Program-made: the position numbers and the translations under genes
DNA from: Phalacrocorax aristotelis
Lineage: Eukaryota; Chordata; Aves; Suliformes; Phalacrocoracidae
Assembly: GCF_949628215.1 (NCBI RefSeq)
Contig: NC_134282.1
Coordinates: 14,674,723-14,738,722, forward strand
DNA length: 64,000 nucleotides
Direction of reading: 5' to 3'
Notes under the pieces: model-generated
Database searches by the model: none
Seen by the model: the letters and a program-made list of their open reading frames with translations, nothing else
Told to the model about the DNA's origin: nothing
In this document: piece by piece, positions 50,082 to 62,295 of the stretch
Numbering within the stretch: the stretch's first letter is position 1
Layout: every line of letters starts with the position of its first letter

Positions 50082-52329
50082 ATACAGCCACAAATTTGTT
50101 TTTCATCTCAAAAGTTGTTACAGGAAGAGGCAGCAATATTTCCCCGTGTCCTGATGGATCCGGAGATCCTCACCTTTGTCAAACCTTCTGTAGAAATTAA
50201 GTACAAACTTGTCCATCTGGGAGGCAGTTAACGTCCTTGACAGAGGCTAAGCATTTCCTCATCACCTGCTGATGCCTTTGGTCACTGAACTCTAGTGTCC
50301 CCAACGACCACAATAGCTCATTTGCAAAACGTCAATTGCGTAACTAAAAGAGCCATCCCAAAGAGAAGTATATACATATGAAAACAAAAATCAAAGCGTA
50401 TTTGTGCACATGATAACTAAGTATTTAGCTGAAAGAACTTATTTATCACCAAGAAGAAAAAGAATCAGAATCAGTAGTGACCGTGAACAGTAAAAATGAC
50501 TGTATTACAGCAGAAAAGAGAAAGAAGAGAAGCCATTGTTAGTGATTTTGATCGTTTCGTGCCAGATCCTGCATTTTCAAGGGACTGCGTAATTTAGGCT
50601 GCTGGTGCCACCTGTGCCTACCTGCATCATGGGAAAAAGCACGAGCATGCACATTTGGCTGGGCTGTTGCAGGAAAGGCAGGAGGGGATTGCAGCTGGTG
50701 TGCTTTGAAGGCAAGACTGACCTTGATTTGGTAGGCAAAGAAAGTGGAGGGCAAAGCTGCTGTTAAATAATGCTGGGAAATCTTTGTTCTCCTAAGGGTC
50801 CTAAGGGGTAGGTCATCATCTGCCAAATACAGTGGACCCTAGTTTAGTGTTCCCTTAAAAAAAAAAAAAAGATACTGAAAAGTATCTAAAGGTGAAACTC
50901 TCCAGCAACTCTAACTAGGCAGCAGCAGAGCACAAACTCTTCTGGCACACGGAGTGACTGTACAGCCACATCCTGCAGTTCCAGGCATACCCACAAAGCC
51001 CCAAACTGACAGCTGACTGAGCTGTCCCTGTTTCCCTCAGCACACCCACACCGCTTCCATCACGCATCTAGCTGAGCCCAAAGCAGGCGCTGAGCAACAG
51101 GTTGTTGGTGAGCCTAACACTCCCACGCTTAGCTGCTTGCTGAAAATACTGTGCTGGAGCCCATGCCTGGGGCACGAGCAGGCAGTGGAGCAGTGTGAGA
51201 GTGTGCAGGATCTGGCCACTGTTGTGGACCCTTGGCTGTATGGTCCCTCCTGAAGGGCAGGTAAGAGATGGCAAGAGTATCCTTTGGTCCCAGAACCTAA
51301 TCATTGCCAACAGAGGAGGAGGAGTAAGATTTGGCTTTATGTGACTTCACCATCTTTAGGAGCTCTTTGTTGAGCCACCTTGATTTAATACAAAATAAGA
51401 ACTAGCTACGTGTGTTTAAGAACAAACTCCCACTATCTGAAAGAACACAAAGCTAATTAAGATACAGTAGTATCCTGTTATTTTAAAAAGAAGTGTCCAA
51501 AGTGCTTTTCATTCTCAGGATGACCAAAGTAAAATACTTGACAAACTCTTAGCCTGTCCCTGTACTCTCCTGGTGTGAAGAACTCAAGCCAGTATTAATG
51601 GGGACAGCATACAGCTAGCCCTAAATCCAGGGATCGCTACTCCTAATCTATCGCAATTATACTCTGTTGACTTGTTTGAATTAATACTTTCTTTCTGCTG
51701 GCAGAATAATTACTGAATCACATTATGTTTGACATATACATATGTAATATTTATTTCTATTTATTGTGCGATAGTACTCTATACGACTTATATTTCATGC
51801 TCTGCTCTCTGCTTGTTTGCCCATTATATGCCTATCCTAAATCATACTATATAATCTGCACTGATTAGCCTAAATTCTAACAAAATAATTACAGATACAA
51901 TAGAGATTAATTTGGCTTCTCAGTTTAACAATTTCCTCATGCTTACATTGCTAATCAAGATGTTGCAGAGTAAGTACAAAGCCAAAAGTCCTTTCCTTTA
52001 CCAGAAATACTATTTAGGTGATGGTTTTCATCATCTACTTGAAACTGTGACAGCAACAGAGAATATAGTAGGATTCCCAGGTCTGGTTTAGTTTTGTTTG
52101 CATAGCTTCAGCAATGGTTTATCTTACTGACCTCTTTTTTAAATATCCTGAAGTGTAAGTATTCCCAGGGAGAAGTTTGCAATGGAAAGGACAAAAAATA
52201 CTTGGGAGGGGGTGGAAGAAGGCCTAAAGCAAAGACTTGATGATTTTGGAAATATTTAGTGTTAAATGTAAATACTTAATTTTATTTTTGCAACAGATCA
52301 AAAAGAAAAATAAAAGAACCTAAGAATAA

Positions 52330-52700
52330 ATCTTTCAGCCAGTAGTAAAAACTTCCAGAAAGTTCCGAGAGGCTCTTTTAAGTTTCTTAATAATGTCCTG
52401 CTCAGTTTGGAACATATCAAAACCATTCTTATCCCGCTCACAAGGTCAGGGTCCCCAGCTCTGCTCTTCTGTATCACATTACAGGCTTGGCCAGACCATC
52501 ATCCCACCAGCTTGTGCAAAGTGATGAGGTGGTTCTATCAATCATCGAGTCCGTTTCATCAGCGACCTCACTACCAAGGCTGAACTAACAAATCCTCAAT
52601 GTTAATGGCAGAGCTGTCAAGCTCATTGTCACTGGTGAGTTCTGCAGACGTGGCTAGATGCTCGAGAAAGCAGTACAGATCACATCTGAGAACAGCATTG
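52330..52700 (-). pseudogene. Possible unidentified pseudogene fragment
   Basis: The - strand shows three consecutive open stretches in different frames with ordinary protein composition. One, at about 52685-52575, contains ELTSDNELDSSAINIEDLLV. The next, at about 52572-52480, contains EVADETDSMIDRTTSSLCTS. The third, at about 52435-52335, contains NGFDMFQTEQDIIKKLKRAS. They are separated by stop codons and frame changes, as in a decayed coding sequence. I do not recognise the protein, see no splice sites joining the pieces, and see no clear poly(A) tail. Chance open frames of 30-36 codons are common, so this is only a candidate. Confidence 0.3.
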
Positions 52701-53913
52701 GGCGATCTTTTTAGTGGACCAGTGCCATGGCCTGCAGCTTTAAAAGTAAATTAAGTAACAAGAACTAGATATTATCTTCTTTTAATTTTTTTTTGTGCAG
52801 TCGTAAGTTGTGAAATGGTAGATATTCATGTTTTCTATTTCAGTAGAAATGGCTTTATATTGTAGAAGTTTACTACTGGTATATAAGAACTTTTATTGTC
52901 TAAAGTATTACTGAAAACATACGTGTCATCAATAGACGTCTTTGTGAAAGTCATCTCCACTGCTCTATTAATCCACCCAAAGCAAATAAATATGTTTGTA
53001 TATTATTGTAAATACTACACTATTATTAGTATCTATAGCTATGTATCTTAGAGAAGTATTTCTATTTAAGGCTGTAATATTTTATACCACCATTCCTCAT
53101 CCCTTTTAATCCAAAGTCTAACCCAGCTCCCCCTAAACTCCTGAGATATATAGGCTGTGTCTGCAATTCATAGTGGAAAGGCTACCTGGCCGGCTCCAAA
53201 ATCACTTGTAGAACAGCAATTCAGTAATTCACTTGTGTTTCCCAGAACTGGCCAAGCTGGTAAAGTTTCCTTGGAGTGGATACTTTGATGTTTCTAAACA
53301 TTGCCACATTGTACAGTGGGTTCAGTGGAAACAGGATCAGGTTCCAGCATAGTAAGAGGGGATTGGTGCTTTCCCCGCCCACCCCACCCACAAAAAAGGT
53401 AGAATGAATCACATGTTTCCATTTCAAATTTGTAGGAAAATAAAATTGAATTTAATCTTACATATCCCTAGTAAATCCCACTTCATACTCTGTTTTATAG
53501 TGTCACACACTGGAAAAAAAGTGAAAAATAGTTAAAGGCTAGGCCTATGAAATTTTATAGCTTATCTACTGAATAACTTATGTATTTTCTATGTATTTTA
53601 ATTATTCCTTAGCTTTATATATTGGCAGTTCTGTGAGGCTAGAGTCAAGCACAGGCCCTGGTGCAGGAGGGGGTATACATCCCTTGGAGCTTTACAGCTT
53701 AATCAGAGGGTGAAAAATTGATAGAACAGGGTGGAAAGCAAAGACTGTTGCTGAACAAATGCAAAACTGTGAAGATATTTCACCCTCCTGTTAAATAAAA
53801 ACAAAAAAAATCTATTTTTTTTTTAACCAAAGTGAGCCAAAAAGAGAGCCTCTCTCATTGAAAATAAGAAAGCAAAAAGAGTAGAAATGAGGAACCACCC
53901 TCTACACTCAGTC

Positions 53914-53965
53914 CTAGAATCAAGGTTGGAAAAGTCCTCTAGGATCAAGTCCAACCATCAACCCC
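53914..53965 (-). mobile_element. CR1 3' tail fragment
   Basis: CTAGAATCAAGGTTGGAAAA followed by GTCCTCTAGGATCAAGTCCA and ACCATCAACCCC matches, on the complementary strand, the 3' end of a CR1 subfamily different from the large copy at 4590. Only about 50 bp is clear. It runs into a short CA repeat. Confidence 0.7.
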
Positions 53966-53977
53966 ACACACACACAC
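53965..53977. repeat. Short (CA)n microsatellite
   Basis: About six CA units directly adjoining the CR1 tail. Low information. Confidence 0.7.
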
Positions 53978-54301
53978 TTTGATGCATCTCCAACTACTAT
54001 GCTCAAGCAAATGTAAACTTGGCCATTTTTATGAAACTGAATGAATAACCAGAAATGTTTCAGTCAATGGATGTGTATAAGATATTAGCAGCTGATTTGC
54101 CACTATTGGCTTTTCCTTCAGGAAAAAAAGTCAAATTAAGCATTATAAACCCATCAGATAATTATATGCTGAGGAAAGGAAGACCATGTACTGCATATGG
54201 ACTTACATGAGCTTTGCCTACCTAGTCTGAACTCCTCCTCATGCTTAGTTTATCACACGATATACAAATACACCAAAAAGAAAAACCCTAAACCAGAAGC
54301 C

Positions 54302-54334
54302 AAAAAAAAGAAAAAAAAAAAAATCACAAAAAAA
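54302..54334. repeat. A-rich low-complexity tract
   Basis: Runs of A interrupted by single G, T or C over about 33 bp. Could be the worn poly(A) tail of a small retroelement, but no body is recognisable upstream. Confidence 0.6.
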
Positions 54335-57299
54335 TAGTATATGTATATTACAGTAGTGCTATGTATATTTAATTTTGCTAAACAGCTATGAAATACTAAA
54401 GGATCTAAAATAAGTTCTTTTCACAAATTTTTATTAATTTAAGTAGCCTTTTTAAAGCTTTTATAAGGGCTCAGTTTTCACTGTAAAAAACCTCCAAGCA
54501 TGATAAAAAATTGCAGACCCGAAAGACCACTTTCTGTATAAGAGCAGCCATAAAGTGAAGGAATGTGTATGATTTGCAAGTTACTTTCCAAAGACAGGTC
54601 ATAAGTAAATGTACAAGAGATGTAATTTCATCTGTCAGAGAACTGTTATTGCTGAACCTGAGGTTTATGCTATGATTACTCTAGGCAGAAATGTAAAAAA
54701 GGCATGCAGAAAGGCATACTTTACATTATATACTAGACTGTACTATAGAGTGCAGTGTATACATGTTAAATCCAGCAAAGTTATATCTCTGGTAGTCTTG
54801 AATTTCCCTGCTTATCTATGACAGCTTTCTGTACTTCATCTGTAATTTTTATGTGAGAGTAGACAGTAGATGTGCACTGCTCTCCTTCAGAAAAATTTAC
54901 CACATTAGACAGGTTTCTGTTTAACTTAACTGTGCAAAAAATGTAAGCCTTTTTCACAGAAACAGCTACATCAGATTGATTGTATTTTGAAATATTGACA
55001 ATATTAAACAATCCAAAATAACTTTAAATAAGTGTTGGTTTAACTTAATCTTCACACCATATGGTTAGATTGTTTGTTCCAAGTTTTGTTTCTCATCAAA
55101 CCTACAAGTAACTGTGCTTTTAGCTTTAACTCCCAACACAGGTAGCAAAACAAAGTACAGTCTGATGAGAATGCTGGATTCTAAATAAAAATGTATGTTA
55201 TCTGTACAGCTTATACCCCAGAAATTCTGAGGCTGCACATAATTTTGTTTTGATCAACAAGGTTGGTGACTCAATTTTCTGTTAATTAAAGAAAACTTTA
55301 AATGCACATTGGAAAAATACATTGTACTTATTGCTCAGGTCTAGATAATGTTCTACCAAAGGATATGCTCCTACAATTCTTTCACCTAAGGTCTCTAAGC
55401 ACCTGACTTCAGTTTTCCTGTGGGACTCACCGCTAATGTGTATATCAAATGTATTTCAAGGGCTTGAGAGATCAGTGCCAAAACAGCATCAACATTCATT
55501 ACTGTGACCCACAAGTGTGTGTTGGATTTAAATGTGGAACTGAATCATGGTACTGTCAAGACACTAGAAAAGTATACAGTACGTTTACAAAAAAAATCTA
55601 AAGGCATATTCCAATTTTACCTTCATTCCAAAAGACAACTGCAAACTTTACATACAAGATTAACATTTTCCTCACACTTCACTGCTTATCTTGGAGCTGT
55701 TTAAAGGCTAAATATTCTGCCAAGTTAATTCAACTATTTTGACAAGGCTGTAACGTGATAGAACATGCCTTTATCTCTCCTGTAATATCATTTGATTGAT
55801 GATCCGCCCATGTCACAGGAGAAGCTGATTGACACTGCAAAGCAGATCATCCCCCCGACATTCAAGCTTGCACAGAATATCTGTGTGCTCTACACATGTT
55901 TATGGAATCCAGTTTCCCTTACTGCAAATCAAGTTTACACCTCTGGCCCAATAAAGCCATGGAGGCAATGACATCCTGAAAAAAATGCTGTAGCTAGGGA
56001 CATCCCTACAGTTTGCCTACAATGAAATACCTGCAATGCCTGCAGTGTTGCATTTAATGATAATATATAATACTGACTGCCATCCAGCACATATCACAGA
56101 AGTGCCGCTGTTGAACACCAGCGTGCTGCAAATATGCACTAAAATACTCTATGGCTTGTTTTTATTTGGCAAAGCCTTGTATTTAATTAACCATGTCTAC
56201 ATTTAACTTTTGGTTTTTTCTACTATATGTTCTTCTCCTAACCGGCAGAGAGTATTTAATGTATAGCTGTTAAGTACACTATAACAGCGGCAAAAAAACC
56301 ACGCAAGCAGTACTAAGGATGTGCTCTGTAACTGTGTGAATCCCACATTGTTTTTAAATCTTTGTTTTCACAGAAAACAAAGTCTAAGACTTTCTCTATA
56401 TGCTTTGAATCTGGGAAATGTTTAATTTCCCAAAAGCACAATGAAATCCTCTCAGGAGGTCTCTACCAAATTTGAAAACAAACAAACATTCTTATGCAAG
56501 AGTTTTGAATCAAAATTTAAACATTACTTTAAAATTTAAACTAGATTTCTGGCCTACTATTAATTCTGCTGACTCTGCATTTGTCAGGATTTTGCTGGCA
56601 GTCCTTTCAGCATTTCTTTCTCCTTCAGAGGACCTCTTTAAGTAACAGGAGATAAAATATTTTTTTAAGCAGAGGGAAAAAATTAAAAAATACATAGAAC
56701 AAGAAACACTTGAGGACAGCTCAACACAGATCTAGTTCCCACAGCTGTATTACACACCATTGCTTTCATTACCTTGGAAATAGGTAGATTTCAAACTAAA
56801 AGCCTATCTAAAAGGCAGAAGTTGTCTGAAGGCTCAGTATTACCTCAGGCTGTTTGAAAGGTATAAATCTTCAGGCATGACAGGAATCAAAGTTGCAAAC
56901 ATGCATTTAAGCATACTTTAAACCCTTTAATATTCTACATTTAGACTTTCACATTCCGCCTTGTGATAGCAAGCATTGCCATTGATTTAGAGAAGTAAAG
57001 TCATAGCAGTTCTGCAAACATTGGCCATAAACCTGTCACAGCTGATCCTGTGAGCAAACACTGCAGTCTAAACACTGCTCCTAAGATTTCTGTAGTGTGG
57101 TACTGGAATCTGTTTTATTTCTATCTAAAATGGTATTGCTGTATGGATAAGATTATAACTGCTAGCCTGTTAAATGACACTTTTCATTTTTAAGATGATA
57201 CAAAAAAAGATGAAAATACACAATAATCTCCAATGCACAATACTGAAGAGCTTTAAGAATACAGGGAGTGGTACTGTGGTGTGCAAAAGATATTTCTCA

Positions 57300-57390
57300 A
57301 ACAAGCACAAACGCAGGTTGAATCCCATTCACTCTGATGTCAGCTGAAATTTTACTATTGGCTTGAATAAAAAGACAAGGCTTGGTTGTA
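57300..57390. repeat. Possible ancient LINE 3'-end relic
   Basis: GAATCCCATTCACTCTGATG followed by TCAGCTGAAATTTTACTATT and GGCTTGAATAAAAAGACAAG recalls the 'tcccattgacttcaatgggagttttg...' ends of old L3/CR1-related repeats in amniotes. It is heavily diverged and the identification is tentative. Confidence 0.3.
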
Positions 57391-57707
57391 AAACGTCTCA
57401 CATGCTATAATTGATTTTAGAAATGGAGCAAAATTAGCATCTGAACAATCATTTAATCTCCTCTTTTATAGAGATGAAAACATAGCATGCAACCACAAGG
57501 TAACTACTTGCACCATCATGGCATATACACTGTGCAATAAGCTGGGCGGTTCAACACAGAACAGATCAAGTCAAAATGACGGAACCAAGCATTTGATCCA
57601 TCTGCTTGGAAAGCTTGTCTTAAATACAGACAAGACAATCTAGAAAATACCAAAAAATTAAATACTTTATTTCTTTATGCTATAAGGCAGCTTCCTAGCC
57701 ATCATCC

Positions 57708-57725
57708 TTTTTTTTTTTTTTTTTT
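57708..57725. repeat. Poly(T) tract of 18
   Basis: Uninterrupted T18, the longest homopolymer I noticed in the window. It may be a reversed poly(A) tail, but no retroelement body is visible on either side. Confidence 0.75.
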
Positions 57726-57779
57726 AGTGCATAGCACTTCTTTGTAGCATATATTAATCAGGAAATTAACCTGATGTTA

Positions 57780-58420
57780 TTCTCCCTCACTACCAGAGAG
57801 TTTGAAGTCATTTGCATTAAAACCATGTACAGTGTTGCTTAGTAACAGAGACAGTGGAATAAAGCCATAAATTGGGAGGAAGAAGATGAGGCAGGAGGAA
57901 ATCATAGCAGCATAAAAACTTTTATTGGCACTTAAGCGTATTTTCCCTGATTGAAGCAGAATTCATGAAACAATTACAACCCCATGACAAAGGCTGGTAA
58001 TGATTAGCCGTTAAGAACTACTGTTATTTTCTGTCAGTTCAGAAGCTGGTTTTGTTTATTTCAGAAAAGGAAACATCAAGTCATCTTTGGACTACCCAAA
58101 ACTGAAGGCACAGATTAGCACCAGCTAATTATCCAGTGCCAGCATTTCACTGAAGCTCCCACTGTAGAATAGGAGACTTGTGTAATAATTTATAGCTGTA
58201 ATTAATTGTTGTCGCCCAATCAGAGTTCTTAAAGTAGTAATATACACTTCAGTACCCAGTACTTGCATTATGCTGTACAACAGCGGAAAACATATAATCC
58301 AATTATAGCGAAGAAATTATTGGAGAAAGTTGTGAAACAATTTTAATAAATTTAGTCAGATATGTTGACAGAAAGATAAATGTTGTAAGAAGAAAAATCA
58401 GTATTGTAGTAAAGTCATGT
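57780..58420. promoter_or_regulatory. Candidate conserved non-coding element
   Basis: Gene-free stretch dense in developmental-type motifs: TTTGCATTAA near 57811, an RFX/X-box-like GTTGCTTAGTAAC at 57834-57846, TAATTAATTG near 58201, a CCAAT-type box (CCCAATCAG) near 58215, and several ATTA homeodomain cores. Composition and absence of repeats resemble deeply conserved enhancers near AGTR1/ZIC-type deserts. Conservation itself cannot be seen from one sequence. Confidence 0.25.
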
Positions 58421-60539
58421 CTACACAAAGTCTTTCAAACAGTTCAGCAACATTTGTACCACGGTGTAAACAAAGATGCGCCTTTCTCAAAATAGCTAAA
58501 AATTACTTCTACCGAGTCACAGAACATAAAAGGTTTTTCATTTTAAAGGTCATACAACAAGGCTTGCACAAAACAGAGAAATTTTACCATTCTTCATAGC
58601 AGGGACCCAAACACGGCCCTCTGCCTTGGTATTCTCAAATGTTGTTAGAATCTTGGCTTTGATTTAATCACATTATTTTAGTAAACTTTGAAAGGTCCAA
58701 TCCTAACCCTATCATTTAAAAAAGTTGCTCAAAGCTTTAGACAGACAACAGCTTACTCCCAACACCACTTCAGAGCCCACCATCAGCATGTAACCATAAA
58801 GCAAGGTAAAAATGCAGCAGTCCCCATCCCCACCCAGCAGATACATCTGTCAAACAGATAAGTATTGCAGGACACTTTCTCTGTCCAGGAGAAGAGGTGA
58901 CCACCTTCATCCTGTGCTTATGCCACCAATTCCTTGAAGAAGCAGGGGTTTCCTGTTCTGCTCTTCCAAGAAAGCATCGAGTTGTATGGAGTTCACAGGG
59001 AGAGAGCCCCACCAGGGCAGAAAGCACTGTGATTTCTCTGTCCTCTCCCAATTCACATGAGTACCCTGCTTCCCCTGTATTGTTGTTGACCTCTTTCTTA
59101 TGTCTAATCTTAAAATGAAATGTTGTGCAGACAAAGGAGACAAGTCCATACATTTGCTTTGTAAATTCTTTTGTATATTTATGATGCTGGATAAACAACA
59201 ATACAATTTAGAAAACTATCTACATTTTAAAAAAAAAAGATAATTTTTTATTACAAAAATATCTGAGCTTACCTCATAACTCTGAATTCATAACATGAAC
59301 CTTCGAAGATTTCTCTTTACAAAGACCCCACCACAGTTTAAATACCCTTTTTGATAGACAATAATTTTTAAACCTTTTCTGTCATCTCAAGAATAGGAAA
59401 GACAGAAGGGCTAAAACCACTTCTCTGCAAGAATTGTCATATAACACATGAAATGTGCATTTAGAAGCAAGGCCAGAACGTACTACAGAAATACAAAGTA
59501 TTAGAGAAGTACTAAGACTAGACTCAGGCTAACCCTGCTTCCGTTTGTATATGTAGTCTGCCATTTGCTAGAATACATTGCCTCTCAGGAAGCTATTTTA
59601 AGACTGAAAAATAATAATATAATCTTTTGACCACAGCCTTTTAAAACAGCTACTTAATTTACAACATCACACCCATCAACCCAGTATCAAGTGCATCCAC
59701 AGAGTCGCAACAATTTTCTTTTAAAGTTTCATTGACAGATTGTTAAATACTCCCCAGTTTGCCAGATTTTCCAAGAAATACAAACCTCCATTAAAAAATG
59801 CTGCTGTGAAAGACAATTCTGTGCAAAGTTAGATACACAAATAAAAATAAATCAAGCTGAGACATCGTCCCATGTGATTTCCTGAGGGAGAATACCCCAT
59901 AGGATTTCCCGAGCTGGGAACAAAACAATAAGAAACAATCCATGAATTAATGCTCAAATCCAAACATAAGCACTTTATACATCAGAAAAATCACTTTTAT
60001 CCCCTCTAAAACTTTTTAAAAATGTAAGTACTGTTATTTATCAGCTCCCTAGTGAAAAATATTTGTGGGTTTTAAAAAAAAAGAAAAACATGAAGCAAAA
60101 CAGATGCTGCAGTGCAGAGAGCACAGCAAAACAAGGAACAGTTGTTTGCTTGCTCTCCAGCGTACCATCCCCATTATTTGCAACCATGCAAGACCTCAGT
60201 AGGCCATGTGCTGAGCCAGGATGCAGCCCTACTACCTTGGGAGCTGCACACGTGCATCTGAGATCAGGATTTGGCCACACACTTTGTTTCTCAGCCCAAA
60301 AAGCATAATCCTTGCAATATAACTTCTTACAGATGCATAGGCAGTCATGGCTACAGTATAACTTCACCGTGGCAGAGCTCACGTTCTCTGCGTCGGACAC
60401 AGCTCACAGATATCATGCTTGGACTTTCATCAGGACATCGACCAATAAAACATGAAATGAGACTATCTGTTCACTTCATTTACCAGCTAGCACAAAGAGC
60501 AAGGAGCTCTTCATAATTCTGTCACGTCAAAGCCCACCA

Positions 60540-61090
60540 AACCGTCAGCTTACCCCAGAAAGCAGCACTGTCCTCTTGCTGTCAGGCAGCCAGTGGCCAG
60601 CGAGCCTGTGGCACTAGTCCTGCAGCCTGGTGCAAGCCCCCAGCTGAAGGGGAAGGCAGTTACACCAATCTTTTGCTCCCCCCAGCACAAAGAGTTTGTT
60701 TTCCATGCAGCACAGGGCTCACAGAGACCCAAGCCCAAACAGGGGTGCCCCGCTACAGAGGAGAGAGGCGGCCTGGGTGCTCTCCTGCACAGCTCCTGAC
60801 AGGGCTCTGCCCCAAGGTATGCACCAGGCTACAGCCCGGCTGCTGGGAGAGCAACCTCAGTGCCCTGGGGGCACTTATGGGCCTTAACGACCCTGACAAG
60901 CACCACCTACGAACTCTCCACCCTACCCTTGGCCCAGGACCCCATTTCAGCCCAGCCGGGGACTCTCTGTCCCAGCTCCAGTGACACTGAAGGACACTGG
61001 TCTCTAGACCCGCCCCAGCCCAGCCTGTCCCCAGCCCCACAGCCCTGTCTGGCTGTCCTAGGCTGTGTCTGACCCTGGTGCCCCTCACCA
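60540..61090. other. GC-rich patch of unknown nature
   Basis: About 550 bp clearly richer in G+C than its surroundings, with few CpG, many CAGCC/GCCCAG words and open frames up to about 110 codons on both strands that show no recognisable domain. It could be an unclassified GC-rich interspersed repeat or a methylated, decayed CpG island. No promoter elements or splice signals stand out. Confidence 0.45.
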
Positions 61091-61948
61091 GGCCTCATCC
61101 TGAAACAAGAAATCTGAGAGGTTTGAAATTAGTCTGGTTGGGGACTCTGGGATTAAGAGCTGGCTGTAGCAGAGACCGGGATGTAAAATTTTTCCACACA
61201 AGTTTAGCTAAATCCTACATTGCATTGCATCCTACATAAGCCACACTTCAGAATTCATAATGAGGGAGTGCTTTGGATGGGATTGCCAAAATAATTTCAG
61301 TCACGTTTTAGCATCTAGCTGCTTTTTAAGACTCAGTCTCACCTGGCGGCAAGTCTGAGTTTAGTTGGAGATTTAACTCAAGGTTTCTTCCAAACCTAAA
61401 GAGTCCACCTGACAAGCATTAAAAAAACAGGCAGTGAAGAGATGCACAGGGCAGTCTGGGTTTGGCCTAGCGCAAAACTCCTTAGCAGGCAGGTCAAATG
61501 AGATATTTAGAGTCCTGAACTTGTAGCTACACTCTGTTACCATTTTCTTCTCGGCTCCCTAGACCAGAATCCAGACTTGGTTTCCATGTTTCAAAGTTCA
61601 ACCAGTTTTATCCATTCATAAACAGCTTTTTCTCAAAATGTTATTGTTTCTTTTTGCAACACCTATGAGGGGAAGTTTTGGCACTCTGTAGCACTGGAAA
61701 ATTTTAATAACAGATGGTTCAGACAGCTATCAGGAGTAACATGTTATCCAGCTTTGGGTCAAAGCGATAGACTAGCTAACTTGTGAGAAACTTTCTATCA
61801 GTTTAGAGGCTACTTGTAAGGCAGAGGCTAAACTGATGGAATAATTTACTTACTAGACATCAGCTTCAGATTTCTCAACTCTTGCTGCAGTTCATAACAG
61901 CAGGCAAACTCTCTGCCATTCATTAGAAACAGTGTTGGCCTTGTGCTA

Positions 61949-61961
61949 AGGTCACAGTTCA
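61949..61961 (+). promoter_or_regulatory. DR1 nuclear-receptor motif
   Basis: AGGTCA and AGTTCA are spaced by one base (AGGTCACAGTTCA), the DR1 layout recognised by RXR heterodimers, HNF4 and COUP-TF. A single motif in intergenic DNA; activity is inference. Confidence 0.35.
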
Positions 61962-62278
61962 TGATGCTGAAAACATTAATTTATAGCAGACAAATACAGC
62001 CTGTGATAAGCTTGGAACAATTAGAAGAGGCCTTGGCAGAACTTTAGCACAATTTGAGATGTTTTTTGGCTTCTTGTCCCTTGGAATGGTATTCCTCTAA
62101 TAGGTGTTGTTTCACAGGAAATCATTAAGATCAATACACTTGAACTACCTTTGACTCTTTCAGAATTTGCAGTCTCTCCCACCAAACAGCTTACAAACTC
62201 TGACAGCAGGATATACAGTTCAAAGATGGCAGGAGAGACTCTGCTTTACGATGTTATTTGTACATTCTGGAAGAGGCA

Positions 62279-62295
62279 TGAGTCACGGTGACTTA
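62279..62295. promoter_or_regulatory. Paired AP-1-like sites in a palindrome
   Basis: TGAGTCA at 62279-62285 (consensus AP-1) and TGACTTA at 62289-62295 flank the centre of AGTCACGGTGACT, a perfect 6-bp inverted repeat. This could bind AP-1 or Maf-type dimers; no expression evidence is possible here. Confidence 0.35.

Noticed and set aside
57708-57725. Poly(T) as the tail of a reversed retroelement
   Set aside because: No element body, internal promoter or target-site duplication could be found next to it.
60673-61088. Frames of 103 and 111 codons on opposite strands
   Set aside because: High G+C lowers stop frequency; Pro/Gly/Ser-rich translations without domains or conserved starts.
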